A DNA stretch of 64,000 nucleotides from Prevotella sp. (lineage in GTDB: Bacteria > Bacteroidota > Bacteroidia > Bacteroidales > Bacteroidaceae): positions 31,207-95,206 of the forward strand of contig JAEEJK010000043.1 in the NCBI GenBank assembly GCA_016281815.1, written 5' to 3'. Under the pieces are notes generated by a model. It was not told the origin of the DNA. It saw nothing but the letters and a program-made list of their open reading frames with translations, and ran no database searches. The position numbers were made by a program, and so were the translations under genes. Positions 1 through 9,755 of the stretch are shown piece by piece. How positions within the stretch are numbered: position 1 is the first letter of the stretch; each line of letters begins with the position of its first letter.

Positions 1-1
1 C

Positions 2-784
2 TCACTCGATTACAACGGACAGAAGAAGTGGGTGCTCATCGTGAGCGTCAATCCTGGCGGCCCGGTCTTGGGCTCGGGCACCATGTATTTCGTGGGACAG
101 TTTGATGGCACCAACTTCACTCCTGATGCCCTCGATTATCCGCTTTGGCTTGACTATGGCATGGACAACTATGCCGGCGTCACTTGGAGCAACACTGGCA
201 ATCGTAGGCTGCTCATCGGATGGATGAACAACTGGGAGTATGCGGGAGCCGTGCCTTGCAAACCTTGGCGTTCGGCCATGACGCTGCCCCGTGAACTGAA
301 ACTGGTGGAAAGAGATGGCAAGCCGCTGCTCACCAGCGCCGTCGTGAGTGAGATCGACAAGATTGCCGGAGCATGGCAACCTGCCACCGCTACCCTCGAT
401 GTGAGCGATGCCTATCAGTTGCGTGTCACCGTCAGCCTGGAACATAACAGCACGATAACACTCGAAAATGGCCAGGGTGAGAAATATGTGGTCGATGTCA
501 ACGCTGCAACACGCACCGTCGCTGCTCACCGCAATGCACAGACGGGACAAACACGTTTCTCGGGGACGTTCTCTCTTCCCTCCATCCTGGCTCCGCTCAA
601 TACGGTGGGCTCCAAGGTTACGCTCGACTTCTTTGTCGATCAGTCCTCAGTGGAGTTGCTCACCAGCGACGGAAGCATGTCGATGACCAACTTGGTGTTC
701 CCACAGTCCATCTACAACACGCTCTCCGTAACAGGAGGGGACTATGAGGCTCAGGTGCGCCAACTCAAGAGCGTTTGGCGATAA
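2..784 (+). CDS. GH32 fructanase/levanase-type glycoside hydrolase, C-terminal fragment (5' truncated by window edge)
   Basis: Frame open from window start; NPGGP..YFVGQFDG, WLDYGMDNYAGVTW, GWMNNWEYA, SVELL..TNLVFP motifs as in the complete GH32 at 998-2689. Confidence 0.9.
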   Translation, partial: SLDYNGQKKWVLIVSVNPGGPVLGSGTMYFVGQFDGTNFTPDALDYPLWLDYGMDNYAGVTWSNTGNRRLLIGWMNNWEYAGAVPCKPWRSAMTLPRELKLVERDGKPLLTSAVVSEIDKIAGAWQPATATLDVSDAYQLRVTVSLEHNSTITLENGQGEKYVVDVNAATRTVAAHRNAQTGQTRFSGTFSLPSILAPLNTVGSKVTLDFFVDQSSVELLTSDGSMSMTNLVFPQSIYNTLSVTGGDYEAQVRQLKSVWR

Positions 785-997
785 TGAACCCTTAAGGGAA
801 AAATTGTTACATGAACGATTTATGTTATTAATTGAAACAAGATTTATCGTAGTGTAGCAAAAATTAGGCTATCTTTGCCACAGAAAAGTCAATCACATAG
901 CTTAGTATAAGTAGTATTTTAGGTTTTTGTTAGGTGAGAGATTGTTTTTTAGGATAACATTTTGAAAGTGACAGATGACTAAAAACATATAACTATT

Positions 998-2689
998 ATG
1001 AGCATGACAAGGAAATTAACGGCAATTGTGGCAACCTTGATGATGACATTGGCTGTCTATGCGCAAGCCCCCCAGGTTCTCGGCGACAGCCATGCCATGA
1101 AAAGGGTGAAGGTCAGTAGCAAGTATCTGCTGCTGCCTGTGCAGGAGAAAGTAGAGAATGCCAACGTGCGTGTGTTGGTGGATAACCAACAAATGCAGTC
1201 GTTCAATGTGAAACTGGCAGTGGATAAAGTGGACTATTTCGTGCCACTTGACCTCGGCCGGCTCAAGAGCAAGGATGTGCTGCTCGACATCACATTCCAC
1301 GGTGACCGGCGAGCCACAGGGGCTGTCAAGGATTTCATCTGCTGGCGTGAGATGAAACTAAGTGATGAGTTCGACACGACCAACAGAGAGCGTTTCCGTC
1401 CCATTTATCACCACACCCCGGAATATGGATGGATGAACGATCCCAACGGCATGTTCTACAAAGATGGCCAATGGCATCTTTATTACCAGTGGAATCCTTA
1501 TGGCTCTCAATGGGAGAACATGACATGGGGACATTCCACCAGCCGTGACCTCCTTCATTGGGATGCCCAGCCCACGGCTGTAGAGCCAGATGCACTGGGA
1601 ACCATTTTTAGTGGCTCATGTGTGGTCGACAAGAAAAATGACCGCGTGGTGGCTTTCTACACCTCTGCAGGACAGCATCAGGTACAGTCAATGGCTGTCT
1701 CCAAAGACAATGGCAAGACCTTTGTCAAAGAAATCGACAATCCTATCCTCACCTCCAACGAACCTGACTTCCGTGATCCCAAGGCATTCTGGAACCCAGA
1801 ACTGCAGGCTTGGAACCTGGTGCTGGCTGTAGGACAGGAGATGCGCATTTTCTCTTCAAAGGACTTGAAAAACTGGAAGTTTGAGAGTGCCTTTGGAAAA
1901 GGATATGGCAACCATGAAGGTGTTTGGGAGTGTCCCGACTTGATGAAACTGCAGGTGCGAGGCACCGACACACAGAAGTGGATGCTCATCTGCAACATCA
2001 ATCCTGGCGGACCATTTGGTGGCAGTGCCACACAGTATTTTGTGGGTGATTTCGACGGCCATACATTCACTTGCGACCACAAGGACACACGGTGGATGGA
2101 TTACGGCAAGGACCACTATGCCACCGTCACCTTCGACAACGCTCCCGACGGACGGAGAGTGGCTCTGGCGTGGATGTCCAACTGGCAATATGCCAACGAA
2201 GTGCCTACCAAGCAGTTCCGTTCTGCCAACAGCGTGCCACGCGACCTCGACCTCTTTGAATACAACGGACAGTATTATTGTGGCGTAACCCCGTCAAAGG
2301 AATTGCTCGCTCTGCGTGGCAAGAAGACGGCAAATCCCACTGAGGCATGTGAGATCGTGGTGGATGCCAAAGGACCGATGACACTGACACTGTCGAATAC
2401 CAAAGGTGAGCAGGTGACCATGCGCTACGATAAGGCAGCCAAGACCTTCACCATGAACCGCGAAAAAAGTGGTGACACTGCTTTCAGTGAGGCATTCCCC
2501 GGGGAGACCACTGCCCCCGTCTATGGCAATATCCGACAATTCAGGATCTTCATCGACCGATGCAGCATCGAGGTGTTCGATGCCGAAGGCCGCCTGGCAA
2601 TGACCAATCTCGTGTTCCCCACAGAACCCTACAGCAAACTGACGGTCAAGGGTGGCAAAGCCTCTGTCTATCAACTGGCAGGATTCTAA
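998..2689 (+). CDS. GH32 fructan-degrading hydrolase (levanase/inulinase type) with N-terminal accessory region (DUF4980-like)
   Basis: HHTPEYGWMNDPNGMFY nucleophile motif, RDPKAFW, ECPDL, signal peptide; about 120-aa extension before the catalytic domain. Confidence 0.93.
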   Translation: MSMTRKLTAIVATLMMTLAVYAQAPQVLGDSHAMKRVKVSSKYLLLPVQEKVENANVRVLVDNQQMQSFNVKLAVDKVDYFVPLDLGRLKSKDVLLDITFHGDRRATGAVKDFICWREMKLSDEFDTTNRERFRPIYHHTPEYGWMNDPNGMFYKDGQWHLYYQWNPYGSQWENMTWGHSTSRDLLHWDAQPTAVEPDALGTIFSGSCVVDKKNDRVVAFYTSAGQHQVQSMAVSKDNGKTFVKEIDNPILTSNEPDFRDPKAFWNPELQAWNLVLAVGQEMRIFSSKDLKNWKFESAFGKGYGNHEGVWECPDLMKLQVRGTDTQKWMLICNINPGGPFGGSATQYFVGDFDGHTFTCDHKDTRWMDYGKDHYATVTFDNAPDGRRVALAWMSNWQYANEVPTKQFRSANSVPRDLDLFEYNGQYYCGVTPSKELLALRGKKTANPTEACEIVVDAKGPMTLTLSNTKGEQVTMRYDKAAKTFTMNREKSGDTAFSEAFPGETTAPVYGNIRQFRIFIDRCSIEVFDAEGRLAMTNLVFPTEPYSKLTVKGGKASVYQLAGF

Positions 2690-2729
2690 ATAATGATCTT
2701 CTACTAACCAGACAACAAAATTCTTAACA

Positions 2730-3890
2730 ATGAGCAAGCAAAATAAATCTATCTATCTCATCCCAGTGATGCTCTGCTTCTTCTGCATGGGCTTCGTCGA
2801 CCTCGTGGGCATAGCCTCCAACTATGTGAAGGAAGACCTGGGACTCACAGACTCTGTAGCCAACGTGTTCCCGTCGCTGGTGTTCTTCTGGTTCCTCATC
2901 TTCAGTGTTCCCACCGGGATGCTGATGAACAAGATCGGACGTAAGAATACGGTGCTGCTGTCGCTCATCGTCACGGTCATCTCACTGCTGATACCTCTTT
3001 TTGGAAACAGTTTCGGCGTGATGCTGGTGGCTTTCTCGCTCCTGGGAATCGGTAACGCCCTGATGCAGACGAGTATCAATCCGCTCGCCATGCTCATCAT
3101 CGGTGACAAGAACCTGGCTTCTACGCTCACTTTCGGACAGTTTGTCAAGGCCATTGCCTCTTTCCTCGCTCCCTACCTGGCCATGTGGGGTGCCACCAAG
3201 GTCATTCCTTCGCTGGGATACGACTGGCGTGTGCTCTTCCTCATCTATTTGGTAGTCGGTGTGCTGGCATCGTTGATTCTCTGGCTCACACCCATCCATG
3301 AGGAGTTGAGCGAAGGCAAGTCTTCGTCGTTCATGGACTGTATCAAACTGTTGAGCAAACCCATCGTGCTGCTCTCATTCCTCGCCATCATGTGCCACGT
3401 GGGCATCGATGTGGGCACCAATACCACTGCTCCTAAACTGCTCATGGAGCGCGTGGGCATGTCGCTCAATGAGGCTGCGTTTGCCACTTCGCTCTATTTT
3501 ATCTTCCGTACCATAGGTGCGCTCACAGGCTCTTTCTTCCTGAGAGTGATGAAGACACGCTGGTTCTTTATCTTCAGCGTGCTGCTCATGGCGGCCAGCA
3601 TGGCTCTCATGTTCGGCGGACAGTCGAAGATGATGCTGTACGTGGCCATCGCATTGGTGGGATACGGCAACTCCAACATCTTCTCCATGGCCTTCTCTGA
3701 GGCTCTGCTCTCCGTGCCTGACAAGCAGAATGAGGTCAGCGGACTGATGATCATGGGTCTCTTCGGAGGCACGATCTTCCCCCTCATCATGGGCTTCATG
3801 AGCGATGCCATGGGACAAGCCGGTGCTGTGGCGGTGATGGCTATTGGTGTCATCTACCTCTTTACCTATATTCCTCAAGTCAAACACTGA
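2730..3890 (+). CDS. MFS sugar transporter (fucose/glucose-galactose permease-like), probable fructose uptake
   Basis: About 12 hydrophobic segments, MFS-like GRKN motif, position between GH32 and a PfkB kinase. Confidence 0.82.
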   Translation: MSKQNKSIYLIPVMLCFFCMGFVDLVGIASNYVKEDLGLTDSVANVFPSLVFFWFLIFSVPTGMLMNKIGRKNTVLLSLIVTVISLLIPLFGNSFGVMLVAFSLLGIGNALMQTSINPLAMLIIGDKNLASTLTFGQFVKAIASFLAPYLAMWGATKVIPSLGYDWRVLFLIYLVVGVLASLILWLTPIHEELSEGKSSSFMDCIKLLSKPIVLLSFLAIMCHVGIDVGTNTTAPKLLMERVGMSLNEAAFATSLYFIFRTIGALTGSFFLRVMKTRWFFIFSVLLMAASMALMFGGQSKMMLYVAIALVGYGNSNIFSMAFSEALLSVPDKQNEVSGLMIMGLFGGTIFPLIMGFMSDAMGQAGAVAVMAIGVIYLFTYIPQVKH

Positions 3891-3921
3891 TTGTCAGATC
3901 AAACACTAATCCTATACGAAT

Positions 3922-4815
3922 ATGAATCAAAAACGCTATGTAGTAGGACTCGGAGAAGTCCTGTGGGATGTACTTCCCGAAGGAAAGAAACTCGGTGGTG
4001 CCCCTGCCAACTTTGCCTATCATGCCGGACAGTTCCTGGGCATTGACAATACCATTGCAGTGAGCGCATTGGGTAACGACAAATTGGGCGACGAGACCAT
4101 CGAAGCCCTGAAGGAGCATGGACTGAACGACCTGTTGCCCCGCGTGCCTTATCCGACAGGAACTGTACAGGTGCAACTCGATGAGCAGGGCATACCTACG
4201 TATGATATCAAGGAGAATGTGGCATGGGACAACATTCCCTTCGACGATGATATCGCTGCCATCGCCCGCAACTGCCGCGCCGTTTGCTTCGGCTCCTTGG
4301 CTCAGCGCAACGTGGTGAGCCGTGAGACCATCCAAAAGTTCCTTGATGCCACACCTGCCGACTGTGTGAAGATTTTCGACATCAACCTGCGCCAGCAGTT
4401 CTACACCAAGGAGATCATCAAAGAATCACTGCTTCGCTGCAACATTCTCAAAATCAATGATGAGGAACTGGTGCTGATTGGCCGTATGTTCGGTTATCCA
4501 GGTCTGGACATCGAGAACAAGTGCTGGCTCATCCTGGGCAAGTACAACCTCGATATGCTCGTGCTCACCTGTGGCACCAATGGCTCCTATGTATTCACTC
4601 CAGGACAGATGTCATTCCAGGCGACTCCAAAGGTGGAGGTGGCCGATACCGTAGGTGCCGGCGATTCGTTCACTGGTTCCTTCTGTGCTGCCATCCTGAG
4701 CGGAAAACCTGTGGCTGAGGCTCATAAGTTGGCTGTGGAGGTATCCGCCTACGTATGTACACAAAACGGCGCGATGCCGGAGATGAAACCCGAATTGTTA
4801 GCCAAGATGAAATAA
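3922..4815 (+). CDS. PfkB-family carbohydrate kinase, probable fructokinase
   Basis: GGAPANFAYH N-terminal and DTVGAGDSFTGSF C-terminal PfkB signatures. Confidence 0.9.
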   Translation: MNQKRYVVGLGEVLWDVLPEGKKLGGAPANFAYHAGQFLGIDNTIAVSALGNDKLGDETIEALKEHGLNDLLPRVPYPTGTVQVQLDEQGIPTYDIKENVAWDNIPFDDDIAAIARNCRAVCFGSLAQRNVVSRETIQKFLDATPADCVKIFDINLRQQFYTKEIIKESLLRCNILKINDEELVLIGRMFGYPGLDIENKCWLILGKYNLDMLVLTCGTNGSYVFTPGQMSFQATPKVEVADTVGAGDSFTGSFCAAILSGKPVAEAHKLAVEVSAYVCTQNGAMPEMKPELLAKMK

Positions 4816-4978
4816 AAACGATTGTGTTCCAAATCTTTTGTAAGTCGGTGGGCGTATTCAAAAAGCGCTTGCCGGCTTTTTTTGAGGCCCCGATGAATCC
4901 GGCAGGTGCTGTGCCCGTATTTATGTGTTGCCATCGCGGTAAACCTTTCACATTTTTCGCTATATCGGATTTTTTGCC

Positions 4979-4986
4979 TAATTTTG
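4979..4986 (+). promoter_or_regulatory. Candidate Bacteroidetes -7 promoter element (TAATTTTG) for the EamA transporter, upstream of the MITE-like insertion
   Basis: Match to TAnnTTTG; no clear -33 TTTG at ideal spacing. Confidence 0.35.
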
Positions 4987-5016
4987 CAGGCTGAAATGAA
5001 TGATTGGGGATATTAT

Positions 5017-5184
5017 TCAACTTTCTCAAGTTGAAAGGAGTGTAGGAGTGTGGGAGTATAGGAGTGTAGACATTACTCCTGCAAGTGACAGCCACTGCTG
5101 AGGATGAGCAATCGGTTCTATTGTCTAAACTTCTGATCTCCTAAACTCCTAAACTCCAAAAAGTTGAGCAAATGCGTAACTTGA
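5017..5184 (+). mobile_element. MITE-like non-autonomous element, copy 1
   Basis: Flanked by direct repeat GGATATTAT(T) at 5008-5017 and 5185-5194; ends TCAACTTTCTC...GCGTAACTTGA; imperfect terminal inverted repeats; second copy in reverse orientation at 36582-36755. Confidence 0.75.
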
Positions 5185-5203
5185 GGATATTATTAATCAA
5201 AGG

Positions 5204-6148
5204 ATGAAGATGGAAAAAAATAACCGGCCTCTTTATGCTCACTTGAGCATGTTTTTGGCATGTGCCATCTGGGGACTGATGTCACCCATAGGGAAAGATG
5301 CGATGACACATGGTCTCGACGGCATCGTCATGGTGTCGTTTCGGGTGGCGGGAGGTGCGCTGCTCTTCTGGCTCTCCTCATTCTTTCTTCCTAAAGAGCA
5401 TGTCACCACCCGGGATAAGTTCATCTTTGCCGGGGCAGCCCTCTTTGGACTGGTGTGCAACCAATGCTGTTTCACCATCGGACTGAGCATTACCTCGCCC
5501 GTCAATGCGAGCATTGTCACGACATCGATGCCCATCTTCGCTATGCTGCTCTCTTTCCTCATTCTCCATGAGCCTATCACATGGAAAAAGGCGGGAGGTG
5601 TGGCCATTGGATGCTGCGGGGCAGTGACGCTTATCCTCACCAGCCTCTCGGCAGCAGATGCCAAGGTGGGGGATATCCGGGGCGACCTCCTCGTGCTGGG
5701 GGCACAGTTTTCCTATGCCTTGTTTCTCTCACTCTTCAATAAGTTCATCAAGAAATATTCCATTTTTACTGTGAACAAATGGATGTTCCTGTGGGCCACC
5801 ATCATTGTCTGGCCTTTTACCGGATTACATGTGGTACAGACTGATTGGGCTGCCGTGAATGCCAAGACATGGATGGAGACGGCTTATGTGGTGGTCTTCG
5901 GTACCTTCATCGGATATATCCTCATCGTCAACGCTCAGAAGGTGCTGCGCCCCACGGTCGTTGCCATCTACAACTACGTACAGCCCTTGGTGGCTGTCAT
6001 CGTCAGCCTTGCCATGGGTATCGGGGCTGTGAAATGGAGCCAGGGCTTGGCTGTGCTGCTTGTGTTTGCAGGAGTATGGATGGTGACGAAGTCGAAGTCA
6101 AGGCGCGACATGCTTGAGGAGGAAATAAAGGCTATTCCAGTTGATTGA
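5204..6148 (+). CDS. DMT-superfamily EamA-type transporter
   Basis: Ten hydrophobic segments, two EamA-like halves (ACAIWGLMSPIGK; GAQFSYALF). Confidence 0.85.
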   Translation: MKMEKNNRPLYAHLSMFLACAIWGLMSPIGKDAMTHGLDGIVMVSFRVAGGALLFWLSSFFLPKEHVTTRDKFIFAGAALFGLVCNQCCFTIGLSITSPVNASIVTTSMPIFAMLLSFLILHEPITWKKAGGVAIGCCGAVTLILTSLSAADAKVGDIRGDLLVLGAQFSYALFLSLFNKFIKKYSIFTVNKWMFLWATIIVWPFTGLHVVQTDWAAVNAKTWMETAYVVVFGTFIGYILIVNAQKVLRPTVVAIYNYVQPLVAVIVSLAMGIGAVKWSQGLAVLLVFAGVWMVTKSKSRRDMLEEEIKAIPVD

Positions 6149-7271
6149 TCCGCTGTGTTATCACCTCCAAACTCAATTCTGCCCAATGGTTTTGGTAATA
6201 AGACAATACAACTTCTTTGCTTAGGGAGCGCCCGTCTTTGATCAGTTCATTTGCCACATCCCATGCATCATCTGTATTGTAGAAACCAATGGCCCATAAA
6301 GCCACGTAAACTTGGTGAGGATGACTGTCGGCAAGCAATTGCTGCCTCAACTCTGGACTGCGCAGACAATCTGCTGCCAGACTAAGAATCTCACCATCTG
6401 AATCTTTTTCTATTCCCATGTCTGTTTTGGGAAAGAGCATGGCGTATAGCGAGGGTGCCATGATTTCTTTCAACTTTTCGTTCTCCTTCATGCTGTCAAT
6501 CAAGAACAACATACTCTCTGGAACAATCCCTAATTGATGCTCAAATACCTGACTGACAAAAGATTCAAAATAGTCGTCTTGATGAAGAAAAAGGTTGACG
6601 GTTGATAGAAGTAATTGTGGATTGGCACTCTTCAATATCGGTGTAATAAATATCTGGCAAGACACATCGGAATAATCTTCTTCATCTAATTCTGCAACCA
6701 AAAAGTCGATGATCTTTTGATCGCTAGATACAATCTTTATGGTCAACCATTCTAATATGATATCAATGGTGTCTGGCAAATACCATTCCTCACCATCTCC
6801 ACTATCTTCTATAATACAACTATACATCAATTGCTCGTCATCCCATCCCAAGGCATCCAAGGCAAAAAAATCCTTTATAGCCCAATCAATCGCATTCACA
6901 TGCAAAAGAGGGCGTTTGCCACCAGCAGGCACACAGGTGCCATTCAAAGAGACTGCACAATGCTCTTCTATTTGCAGGAAGTCTTGAAACTGCTTGAAAT
7001 AACTGTCCGACAGAATAAATCTTGCAAAACGTCCTACAGGTCCTGCCATCATATCAGCCATCCTGAGGATTTTCTCTGAGTCTAAGTAAGAAAACAATAC
7101 ATAAAGAAAATCTTCTTCCAGGTCTTCTTCTGACATCAATTCTTTCTCAAAACCATTGAATAGAGACTGTACATCCTCATCTTGCTCATCTATCCTTTTA
7201 TGGAGGTCGCATAGACGATTGCCAACTTTCTCTTGCAATTCTTCCGGTAATTCTACAATGTGTGAATACAT
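6132..7271 (-). CDS. Hypothetical acidic helical protein (start probably at MYSHIVELP rather than 7325)
   Basis: Long ORF; 17-bp tail-to-tail overlap with the EamA gene; no recognised domain. Confidence 0.65.
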   Translation of the reverse strand: MYSHIVELPEELQEKVGNRLCDLHKRIDEQDEDVQSLFNGFEKELMSEEDLEEDFLYVLFSYLDSEKILRMADMMAGPVGRFARFILSDSYFKQFQDFLQIEEHCAVSLNGTCVPAGGKRPLLHVNAIDWAIKDFFALDALGWDDEQLMYSCIIEDSGDGEEWYLPDTIDIILEWLTIKIVSSDQKIIDFLVAELDEEDYSDVSCQIFITPILKSANPQLLLSTVNLFLHQDDYFESFVSQVFEHQLGIVPESMLFLIDSMKENEKLKEIMAPSLYAMLFPKTDMGIEKDSDGEILSLAADCLRSPELRQQLLADSHPHQVYVALWAIGFYNTDDAWDVANELIKDGRSLSKEVVLSYYQNHWAELSLEVITQRINQLE

Positions 7272-7480
7272 ATTTCTCTCTTTCTTTTGCGCAAATTTAA
7301 GCAAAAAAATGAATGACATCATCATTTCAAAGAAAAATCTCTGTTCTCTGCATCTCCATGTAGACTCCTCAAAAGAAAATCCTCTGTATCTCTGTACATC
7401 TGTGTTGCCCTCCCAAAATTAAGCAAAAAAAGAATAAACTCTGTATCTCTGTGTCTCTGTGTTGAACCCCCAAGTAAAGC

Positions 7481-7622
7481 AAAGAAAATAAAATCTTCGC
7501 TATTTATTTTGCTTTCCCCTCGCTTAATCGTAACTTTAATTTTCATTGAAGTTACTTCCGCTCGGGAAAGAAAATAAAAACTACGTATTTATTTTGCTTT
7601 CCCCTCGCTTAATCGTAACTTT
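7481..7622 (+). promoter_or_regulatory. Tandemly duplicated promoter module upstream of the GH97 gene
   Basis: tatttattttgctttcccctcgcttaatcgtaacttt at 7501-7537 and 7586-7622; each has TTTG-N19-TAACTTT; only the second has intact TAACTTTG. Confidence 0.7.
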
Positions 7623-7651
7623 GCAAAAAATTCTGACTAATTATCTTCCTT

Positions 7652-9589
7652 ATGAAAAAAATCATTCTCTTTTTGGTGACATCCCTCGTCAGTTCGGTGG
7701 GATGGGCAGACAACGTGGTGAAAAGTCCTGACGGACACATTACCCTGACCTTTGACGTGAAGGACGGCAGTCCTCGTTACAGCGTGGCGTTTGACGGAAC
7801 GACGATGGTGGCGGAGTCGCCTCTTGGCATCGTGGCCAACATCGGAGACTATACCACCGGTCTGAAACTGACGAAAATGGAGCAGAACCCAGTGAAGGAC
7901 AGTTATTCACTCCGCAACATCAAGCAAAGTAGCGTCAGTTATGAGGCCAATGAGGCCATTGCTGTGTTGGAGAAAGACAACAGGCATGTGCTCGACATCA
8001 TTTTCAGGGTGAGCAACCGCGATGTGGCATACCGCTATCAGGTGCATCCCAGACGCGACACCCGCGTGTGCGTGGTGGAGCGTGAGGCAAGCGGCTTTGT
8101 CATGCCGCAGGGGACGACCACCTTCCTCTGCCCGCAGTCGAAGCCCATGGGTGGCTTTGCACGTACGTCACCAAGTTATGAGACGGCATACGACACAGAT
8201 GTGCCGACAGGAAAAAACGGATGGGGTGAAGGCTATTCCTTCCCTTGTCTGTTCAAGGTCGGTGAAAGTGGATGGGTGCTGCTGAGCGAGACGGGCGTGG
8301 ATGGCGCCTACTGCGCCAGCCGACTGATTGGTGAGGTTGACGGCTCTTATCATATCGGCTTCCCCCAAACCGGTGAGAACAACGGACTGGGTTCGGTGAC
8401 TCCTGGCATCGCTCTGCCCGGATATACTCCGTGGCGCACTATTACCGTCGGACCGTCGCTGCACAATATCGTGGAGACCACAGTGCCATTCGACCTCGTG
8501 CAGCCCAAATATGAGGCTTCTCAGACATACACTTACGGCAAGGGTTCATGGAGTTGGATCATCGGCATGGACAACAGTTGCAACTTCGACGAGCAGCGCA
8601 GATACATCGACTTCTCTGCCGCCATGGGTTATCAGAGCGTGCTGATTGACGCGTTCTGGGATCAGCGCATCGGACGTGATCGCATCGCGGAGTTGGCTGC
8701 CTATGGCCGTGAGCGCGGCGTGGGCCTTTTCCTGTGGTACAACAGCAATGGTCATTGGAACGACGCTCCTCAGACTCCCATTGGCAAGATGGACCGCTCC
8801 GGTGAGCGCCGCCGTGAGATGGCGTGGATGAAGAGCGTAGGTATCAGAGGCATCAAGGTCGACTTCTTCGGCGGCGACAAGCAGCAGACGATGCAGTTGT
8901 ATGAGGACATCCTCACCGACGCCAATGACTTCGGACTGCTTGTGATTTTCCATGGCTGTACGCTGCCGAGAGGGTGGGAGAGGATGTATCCCAACTATGC
9001 CGCCAGCGAGGCGGTGCTCGCCAGCGAGAACCTGCATTTCTCGCAGGACTTCTGCAACAAGGAGGCGCGCAACGCCTGCATCCATCCCTTCATCCGCAAC
9101 ACGGTGGGCTCGATGGACTTCGGTGGCTCGGCGCTGAATAAGTTCTATGGCGCAGACAACAAACGCGGCAGCAAGAGAATGACGAGCGATGTGTTCGCTC
9201 TCGCAGTGGCTGTCCTCTTCCAGAGTGCGGTGCAGCATTTCGCCCTGGCTCCCAACAACCTTGACGATGCTCCGGCATGGGCCATCGACTTCATGAAGAA
9301 GGTGCCCACGACATGGGATGAGGTGAAGTTCATCGACGGCTATCCTGGCAAGTATGTCATTCTCGCCCGCCGCCATGCTGACAAATGGTTTGTGGTGGGT
9401 GTCAATGCACAGGAGCAACCCCTCACTGCCACCATTACCCTGCCGATGTTCAAGGGAGGGTCGGCGCTTCAGGTCTATAGCGACGATGCGCAACTCAACG
9501 GCAGCGTGAAGCAGGTCAAGATCAACAAGAAGCAGCAGATGAAGGTGACCATCCCGAATAATGGCGGTCTCGTCATCGTCAATCCGTAA
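7652..9589 (+). CDS. GH97 glycoside hydrolase (alpha-glucosidase/alpha-galactosidase, SusB family)
   Basis: GH97 N-terminal (SPDGHITLTFDV..), WSWIIGMDNSCNFDEQRRYIDFSAAMGYQSVLIDAFWD, GIKVDFFGGDKQ. Confidence 0.92.
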   Translation: MKKIILFLVTSLVSSVGWADNVVKSPDGHITLTFDVKDGSPRYSVAFDGTTMVAESPLGIVANIGDYTTGLKLTKMEQNPVKDSYSLRNIKQSSVSYEANEAIAVLEKDNRHVLDIIFRVSNRDVAYRYQVHPRRDTRVCVVEREASGFVMPQGTTTFLCPQSKPMGGFARTSPSYETAYDTDVPTGKNGWGEGYSFPCLFKVGESGWVLLSETGVDGAYCASRLIGEVDGSYHIGFPQTGENNGLGSVTPGIALPGYTPWRTITVGPSLHNIVETTVPFDLVQPKYEASQTYTYGKGSWSWIIGMDNSCNFDEQRRYIDFSAAMGYQSVLIDAFWDQRIGRDRIAELAAYGRERGVGLFLWYNSNGHWNDAPQTPIGKMDRSGERRREMAWMKSVGIRGIKVDFFGGDKQQTMQLYEDILTDANDFGLLVIFHGCTLPRGWERMYPNYAASEAVLASENLHFSQDFCNKEARNACIHPFIRNTVGSMDFGGSALNKFYGADNKRGSKRMTSDVFALAVAVLFQSAVQHFALAPNNLDDAPAWAIDFMKKVPTTWDEVKFIDGYPGKYVILARRHADKWFVVGVNAQEQPLTATITLPMFKGGSALQVYSDDAQLNGSVKQVKINKKQQMKVTIPNNGGLVIVNP

Positions 9590-9609
9590 TCGGTCATTCC
9601 CATATTCAG

Positions 9610-9647
9610 CATGGCAGTCTCTCTCTCAGAGGCTGCCATGTTTTTTT
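9610..9647 (+). terminator. Rho-independent terminator after GH97
   Basis: catggcag...ctgccatg hairpin followed by ttttttt. Confidence 0.8.
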
Positions 9648-9755
9648 GTAATCGTTAATGAAGCACAATTAATCCCAAAAAAGTTGGAAGAAAGCATGTG
9701 TTGTTGAGAAAAAGAATAAATTTGTGCAATCAAACTATTCAAACCAAAACTGAAG

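Noticed and set aside
4815-5010. Small ORF 4755-4994 (79 aa) as a gene
   Set aside because: Overlaps the 3' end of the PfkB gene in another frame and lacks a credible start context.
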